DNA of 11,552 nt from Bacillota bacterium (lineage in GTDB: Bacteria; Bacillota; Clostridia; Lachnospirales; Lachnospiraceae). The notes under the pieces were generated by a model, which was not told the DNA's origin, did no database searches, and saw nothing but the letters and a program-made list of their open reading frames with translations. The position numbers and the translations under genes are program-made. The stretch covers positions 1-11,552 of the forward strand of contig JAEWSH010000126.1 of the NCBI GenBank assembly GCA_023398375.1, written 5' to 3'. Positions 8,510 to 11,552 of this stretch are shown piece after piece (position 1 is the stretch's first letter; each line of letters starts with the position of its first letter).

Positions 8510-9436
8510 TCATAAAGCTATCTCCCGTTTATAAGGAATGGCACTCTGTGCACCCATACGTGTCACTGCAAGAGCTGCCGCAGTATTGGCAAATTCCACA
8601 GATTCTGTCAGCGTATGGTTCTCGGACAAATAGACACTAAACGCTCCGCAAAACACATCTCCAGCACCAGTGGTATCAATTGTTTCTACTTCCTTTGCAG
8701 GAATCATAGTATATTCTTCCTTTTCCTTTACATAAGCGCCATCTTTTCCTAATGTAATGACGACATTCTCTATTCCTTTCTCACCTATAGCTTTCGCTGC
8801 ACGCCAAGCACTTTCCTCATCTATCACCTTGATGCCCGACAGCATTTCAGCCTCAATCCGATTTGGAAGTATGGTATGCACACAACTCAAAAACGAATTA
8901 CTCAGAACAGAAACCGGGGCAGGATTCAAAATCACCTTCTTTCCATAACTTTTGGCAATAGTAGCAGCATATTCTACAGTTTCAATGGGTACTTCCAATT
9001 GCATCAGTATAATATCAGCCTCCTCCAATTTACTTTTTGCTTTATCTATATCTTCGGTCAATAAGGAACGACTCGCTCCTGGTGCAACAATGATGCTATT
9101 TTCTCCGTAAGAATCTACAGAAATTAGAGCAACTCCCGAAGGACTCTTTTGGTCCGTAAAGATGAACTCTGTATTTATTTTTTCAGAACGGTATATCTCC
9201 AAAGCCTGCAACCCGAACAAATCATAGCCAATCTTTGAAATTAATGTAACCTCAGCACCTAATCGGGCGGCTGCAATGGCTTGATTGGCTCCTTTTCCAC
9301 CAGGATTCATATAAAAGGTTCCTCCCAATACAGTCTCTCCTGGAACTGGTAAACGTCCAGCCTTTACCACCATATCCGTATTACAACTTCCGATGACTAC
9401 AATCTTTGGTTTATAAATAAAAGATTCTCTCTCCAT
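8510..9436 (-). CDS. rbsK: Ribokinase (PfkB family), first copy and first gene of the operon
   Basis: This 308-residue PfkB-family kinase has the full ribokinase motif set: D21 in NTDMV, GGKGANQA at 46-53, E149, NPAP at 171-174, NRIEA at 192-196 (N-x-x-E) and DTTGAGDVFCGA at 254-265 with catalytic base D260. The predicted reaction is ATP plus D-ribose to ribose 5-phosphate. The start at 9436 gives a ten-residue extension before the first beta strand (KIVVIGS). No closer in-frame ATG exists, and E. coli RbsK has a similar short extension. It is the promoter-proximal gene of the six-gene operon and the first after the regulator. It resembles the next gene along its whole length (for example MGAQ.(A/S)IP at both C-termini), so the pair looks like an old duplication that has diverged, including in the anion-hole loop (TTGAGDV against TTAAGDT). 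Close PfkB relatives acting on other sugars are possible, but the overall match is best to ribokinase. Confidence 0.93.
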   Translation of the reverse strand: MERESFIYKPKIVVIGSCNTDMVVKAGRLPVPGETVLGGTFYMNPGGKGANQAIAAARLGAEVTLISKIGYDLFGLQALEIYRSEKINTEFIFTDQKSPSGVALISVDSYGENSIIVAPGASRSLLTEDIDKAKSKLEEADIILMQLEVPIETVEYAATIAKSYGKKVILNPAPVSVLSNSFLSCVHTILPNRIEAEMLSGIKVIDEESAWRAAKAIGEKGIENVVITLGKDGAYVKEKEEYTMIPAKEVETIDTTGAGDVFCGAFSVYLSENHTLTESVEFANTAAALAVTRMGAQSAIPYKREIAL

Positions 9437-9458
9437 AATATTAAAAATTAAGATTATG

Positions 9459-9466
9459 CAAATGAA
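9459..9466 (-). promoter_or_regulatory. Candidate -7 box of the ribose operon promoter
   Basis: The minus strand reads TTCATTTG followed by CA, one mismatch from TAnnTTTG. It ends 22 bases before the ribokinase ATG, the same geometry as the boxes before rbsR (22) and ruvB (21). A transcript would start near 9452 with a short A/T-rich leader and no Shine-Dalgarno sequence. A T-rich patch at 9483-9487 could act as a weak -33 element, which would suit an activator-dependent promoter. Confidence 0.45.
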
Positions 9467-9503
9467 ATAAATAATAAGAGAGAAAACGTTCTATTATCAA
9501 TTC

Positions 9504-9519
9504 ATTTATATAATTACAA
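9504..9519. repeat. 16-bp direct repeat, promoter-proximal copy
   Basis: The plus strand reads ATTTATATAATTACAA, identical over all 16 bases to 9580-9595 and in the same orientation, with a 76-bp period. Relative to a transcription start near 9452, this copy lies at roughly -51 to -67, a usual distance for an activator site. The core is A/T-rich and partly palindromic (TTATATAA). Confidence 0.75.
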
Positions 9520-9525
9520 ACAATA

Positions 9526-9549
9526 TATATCTTTCTATAAATAGATATA
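9526..9549. repeat. Inverted repeat, 7-bp arms
   Basis: TATATCT at 9526-9532 pairs with AGATATA at 9543-9549 around a 10-base spacer. It lies between the two 16-bp direct repeats. It is A/T-rich, so chance is a fair explanation, but its placement makes it a candidate part of the operator. Confidence 0.35.
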
Positions 9550-9559
9550 AAACAGATTT

Positions 9560-9580
9560 TATGGGTATTTTTATCCCATA
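9560..9580. repeat. Inverted repeat TATGGG-N9-CCCATA, candidate operator
   Basis: These are perfect 6-bp arms at 9560-9565 and 9575-9580 around a 9-base A/T spacer. The GGG/CCC blocks stand out in an otherwise A/T-only region, and the centre-to-centre arm spacing of 15 bases would suit a dimeric DNA-binding protein. It abuts the upstream 16-bp direct repeat, sharing base 9580. The run TTTTATGGGT that includes one arm also appears upstream of rbsR on the minus strand (11316-11325). Confidence 0.4.
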
Positions 9581-9595
9581 TTTATATAATTACAA
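9580..9595. repeat. 16-bp direct repeat, promoter-distal copy
   Basis: This is the second perfect copy of ATTTATATAATTACAA on the plus strand, 76 bases from the first and directly adjoining the TATGGG inverted repeat. It would lie at about -127 to -143 relative to the predicted operon start. Confidence 0.75.
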
Positions 9596-9611
9596 GAGAG
9601 GAAAAGAGACT

Positions 9612-9650
9612 ATAAGTGAAGGTGTTTTATGGCAGCACTCTGCCACTTAT
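9612..9650 (-). terminator. Nested hairpin just after the rbsR stop, possible weak terminator
   Basis: GGCAG (9631-9635) pairs with CTGCC (9640-9644) around a tetraloop. Outer 7-base arms ATAAGTG (9612-9618) and CACTTAT (9644-9650) share base 9644 with the inner stem, so the two would be alternative structures. It begins one base after the rbsR stop codon. On the minus strand only ATAAAACACC follows the inner stem, and a pyrimidine-rich run (TCTCTTTTCC) follows the outer one, so there is no proper U tract. It may reduce readthrough or stabilise the rbsR mRNA end. Confidence 0.35.
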
Positions 9651-9651
9651 T

Positions 9652-11202
9652 CTATTTTTGAAGCAGTTTTTTCATATGCATATGCCGTTTCAGTACATCA
9701 GACAAGTTTTCCTTCAATATCTTGGCTTCTATCCACGCAGTAAGGTCACAAAGATGCAATAACTGATTCTCATATTTATCATCATACAAAGCCTGCACTT
9801 CAGGAAGAAGTTTCTCCCAAAAAGCTTCGCGATCTTTTCTCAAAACTGGAAGATGCTGCTGGTTCAGAAACCACAGAATGATATGCTCCGTTTTGAAAGT
9901 ATGCTCTTTGGGAGAAGAAAGGCTACGGTTGATAGAACGTGATTCATGATATACAAACTCATATTCATGCATTTCATAATAAACTATAAGGCGCACTAGC
10001 CGGATAGTCCTCATCAGAGGTTGATACTTTATATTATGATCAATAATGGCATTGCTTATGTATTTCTTTGCTGCTTTGTAATTCTGATTACCTATATGTA
10101 CAAGTGCAGTATAGAGTAGCAATTCACTTTTACGCACCGGGCTCAACCACGCTTCCTTATCATAAAGTGACTTCTGATAATATGCCATCAGTTTTGTACA
10201 ATCCAGAAAATCTCCATTATCTAAATAAGGAAACAGTTCATATTGAAAGAGAAGGCAAATAGCGTTCACCTGAAATTCAAATGAAGAAGCATCCGAGATA
10301 AGCTTTTTCAACTTGTCCTGGAAGTAAGGTATTTCGTCATATTGTCCACAGACCCTCAAACTGCCAAGTACCCCCTCAAGTGCTGATAAATAGTAGATAG
10401 GAGGATTCGACCAGAACTGCCGGTTCTGCTCGAACAGCCGGCTAAGCTCTTTATAAGAATTCAAGGCAGCTTTATATTCTCCAGCTCCCATCAAATAGTT
10501 GGCTTGAAAAAGTCTGTGATTCCGCATTAACTCAAAATTTCCTTCTATTCCGGAAGAAGCAGCTATGGAAAGTTCATTAACCATAAGGTCATTCATATCT
10601 TGCTTCTGTTTTGAAGTTCGGATAGAACCGATATGGCTAAGGCGGTACTTCAACAAGTTATGCAAAGAAGACTGTTCTACAATTTTGCGGGTTTTCTTTA
10701 AAGCTTCATTTTGCATAAAGTGTTTATGATAGAGTTCAGATTCAGCCAAATTCGGGAAATTAAGTCTCAGCAAATATTCCAACTCCAGCTTTAAGGCAAT
10801 GGTCAGCACTTCATTGTTTTCATAATATGTTGCTTGTTCTATCGTGTCTGAAAGTATCTCAAAACATTCTTCAAATAAAGAACGTTCGTAAAGCATACGG
10901 GCTTTACACAAATTGTTCAGTAGGTCATAATAGATATCTTTCTTCTTTCGCAAAGTGAGCAAACTATCCGTCAGTCTTTCATACAAATATTGAATAGAGA
11001 CTTCAAACGAACCACCAGGCCTGCGCTTATGAAATTCCCCTTTTACATTTTTACTATCCAGTTGCTTACTTTTGGTAATGATATCATATATCACCAAATA
11101 GTCTTTTTCCTCCTTATCCTTCAACATTTGGACGGAGAAAGCTTTCTTTTCCGCTTTGGACATAGAATATATCAGTGATATGACTGAATCGACCCGTTTC
11201 AT
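9652..11202 (-). CDS. rbsR: RbsR-type regulator of the ribose locus (helical-repeat protein, no classical HTH seen)
   Basis: This 516-residue protein has no signal peptide or membrane segment, so it is probably cytoplasmic. It is rich in helices. Segments at about 98-145, 231-260 (LFQANYLMGAGEYKAALNSY...) and 361-390 (LLLYTALVHIGNQNYKAAKK...) look like degenerate TPR repeats. The N-terminal 90 residues are basic (clusters near 17-33, 44-61 and 85-88) and are the best candidate for DNA contact, but I do not recognise a standard HTH, LacI, AraC or sensor-kinase domain. It matches by size, character and gene order the hypothetical protein next to the paired ribokinases in the B. thetaiotaomicron ribose locus, reported as its regulator RbsR (unrelated to the LacI-type RbsR of enterobacteria). 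No other regulator is present, so it probably activates the operon. The identification rests on context and recall of that locus; the fold and mechanism are inferred. Confidence 0.72.
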   Translation of the reverse strand: MKRVDSVISLIYSMSKAEKKAFSVQMLKDKEEKDYLVIYDIITKSKQLDSKNVKGEFHKRRPGGSFEVSIQYLYERLTDSLLTLRKKKDIYYDLLNNLCKARMLYERSLFEECFEILSDTIEQATYYENNEVLTIALKLELEYLLRLNFPNLAESELYHKHFMQNEALKKTRKIVEQSSLHNLLKYRLSHIGSIRTSKQKQDMNDLMVNELSIAASSGIEGNFELMRNHRLFQANYLMGAGEYKAALNSYKELSRLFEQNRQFWSNPPIYYLSALEGVLGSLRVCGQYDEIPYFQDKLKKLISDASSFEFQVNAICLLFQYELFPYLDNGDFLDCTKLMAYYQKSLYDKEAWLSPVRKSELLLYTALVHIGNQNYKAAKKYISNAIIDHNIKYQPLMRTIRLVRLIVYYEMHEYEFVYHESRSINRSLSSPKEHTFKTEHIILWFLNQQHLPVLRKDREAFWEKLLPEVQALYDDKYENQLLHLCDLTAWIEAKILKENLSDVLKRHMHMKKLLQK

Positions 11203-11224
11203 AGCAGTTTTATAGTTCTTGCTG

Positions 11225-11232
11225 CAAAAGAA
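11225..11232 (-). promoter_or_regulatory. Candidate -7 promoter box of rbsR
   Basis: The minus strand reads TTCTTTTG followed by CA, one mismatch from TAnnTTTG, ending 22 bases before the rbsR ATG. It is embedded in a 22-base stretch (11222-11243) that differs at one position from the stretch at 146-167 before ruvB. A T-rich patch lies about 20 bases further upstream in place of a clear -33 TTTG. Confidence 0.5.
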
Positions 11233-11302
11233 CTAATTTATTTCCTAAAAAGAATAGAAATGGAAAAGTATTTACTGTTCCCCCAAAGAAAGCCTACCTT
11301 TA

Positions 11303-11328
11303 CATAAAAATGCAAACCCATAAAAATG
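11303..11328. repeat. Tandem 10-bp direct repeat upstream of rbsR
   Basis: CATAAAAATG occurs at 11303-11312 and again at 11319-11328, a 16-base period with a 6-base spacer containing the AACC half of an ACCCATAAAA run. It lies about 70-95 bases upstream of the predicted rbsR -7 box, in the 150-bp gap between the alkD-like gene and rbsR. No terminator with a T tract was found for the alkD-like gene in this gap. Confidence 0.55.
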
Positions 11329-11352
11329 TAGTTTCACGATTTTCATTCCCCA

Positions 11353-11552
11353 TCAGCGCTTCATAAACTCCTTGCGCTCCTCCTCCGGAAACTTCTCTAT
11401 GGCATAGCGCAACATCGTTCGCGGTATCGTCCTGCAATACTTCTCCAAGAATTGTACCAGCAAGTCCTTGTCCCGCTTACCCATCTCCCGGAGCATCCAT
11501 CCTACCGCCTTTTGCATCAAGTCATGCTTATGATGGAGCAGCCGTTCCGAAA
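11353..11552 (-). CDS. AlkD-type DNA alkylation repair protein (C-terminal fragment)
   Basis: These are the last 66 codons of a gene that enters from the right edge, ending in TGA at 11353-11355. The peptide reads SERLLHHKHDLMQKAVGWML, then REMGKRDKDLLVQFLEKY, then CRTIPRTMLRYAIEKF and PEEERKEFMKR. The pattern QKAVGWMLREMGKRD...FL...(I/M)PRTMLRYAIEKF...R is the conserved C-terminal end of the AlkD/DNA alkylation repair family, a HEAT-like helical DNA glycosylase that removes alkylated purines such as 3- and 7-alkyl bases. The WMLRE tryptophan and the PRTMLRYA arginines are among its most conserved positions. GC is about 51%, clearly higher than rbsR next to it, and the gene has no obvious functional link to ribose use. 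The catalytic centre lies upstream, outside the window. Confidence 0.88.
   Translation of the reverse strand, partial: SERLLHHKHDLMQKAVGWMLREMGKRDKDLLVQFLEKYCRTIPRTMLRYAIEKFPEEERKEFMKR

Larger units (their letters stand above)
9437..9651 (-). promoter_or_regulatory. Regulator-to-operon intergenic control region
   Basis: This 215-bp A/T-rich gap lies between the rbsR stop and the first ribokinase gene. I see no coding potential in it. In transcription order it holds a nested hairpin (9612-9650), a 16-bp repeat copy (9580-9595), an inverted repeat sharing its edge (9560-9580), a second inverted repeat (9526-9549), the other 16-bp repeat copy (9504-9519) and a -7-like box (9459-9466). The density of ordered elements and its position make it the main control region for the ribose operon. 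Binding by the adjacent regulator is inferred. Confidence 0.6.

Noticed and set aside
9437..9651. Small RNA gene or riboswitch in the intergenic region
   Set aside because: The hairpins are short and A/T-rich, with no recognised aptamer core and no strong terminator before the ribokinase start. The repeats fit protein-binding sites better.
1..11552. Mobile element, CRISPR array, tRNA or attachment site
   Set aside because: No transposase or integrase reading frame, no regularly spaced repeat array, no tRNA-like cloverleaf and no flanking target duplications were seen.

Overview
The window looks like a chromosomal segment of a gut Bacteroides or a close relative (Bacteroidales). The evidence is a SusC/SusD pair, weak ribosome binding sites, promoter boxes of the Bacteroides TAnnTTTG type, and a RuvB amino terminus typical of that group. 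Every gene I can support lies on the minus strand, so the window is transcribed from right to left. I cannot name the species from the sequence alone.

Layout, in transcription order. At the right edge is the C-terminal end of an AlkD-type DNA alkylation repair protein (11353-11552). After a 150-bp gap comes a 516-residue helical-repeat protein (9652-11202) that I recognise as the RbsR-type regulator of Bacteroides ribose loci. A 215-bp intergenic region (9437-9651) follows, rich in repeats: a hairpin just after the regulator stop, two perfect copies of a 16-bp sequence, two inverted repeats and a promoter box. Six tightly spaced genes come next: two ribokinases (8510-9436 and 7535-8470), a ten-helix DMT-superfamily sugar/nucleoside permease (6519-7523), a SusC-like TonB-dependent transporter (3512-6466), a SusD-like lipoprotein (1932-3503) and a secreted ADP-ribosylglycohydrolase-family enzyme (370-1896). 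A strong intrinsic terminator (215-257) closes the operon. The first 42 codons of ruvB occupy the left edge.

The middle of the window matches the plan of the ribose-utilisation (rbs) locus described in Bacteroides thetaiotaomicron. In the inferred pathway, SusC/SusD capture a ribose-containing compound at the outer membrane and import it. The secreted ADP-ribosylglycohydrolase-like enzyme may cleave an N- or O-glycosidic ribose bond in the periplasm. The permease carries the freed sugar or nucleoside across the inner membrane, and the ribokinases make ribose 5-phosphate. The neighbouring regulator would activate the operon, with the repeated 16-mer as its most obvious candidate site. There is no nucleoside hydrolase, no polysaccharide-degrading enzyme, and no hybrid two-component or ECF sigma/anti-sigma regulator here.

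The flanking ruvB and alkD-like fragments are near 50-52% GC, while the lines I sampled inside the locus mostly run 27-40%. This suggests that the ribose locus sits as a cassette between core DNA-repair genes. No tRNA, rRNA, CRISPR array, insertion sequence or integrase was seen.
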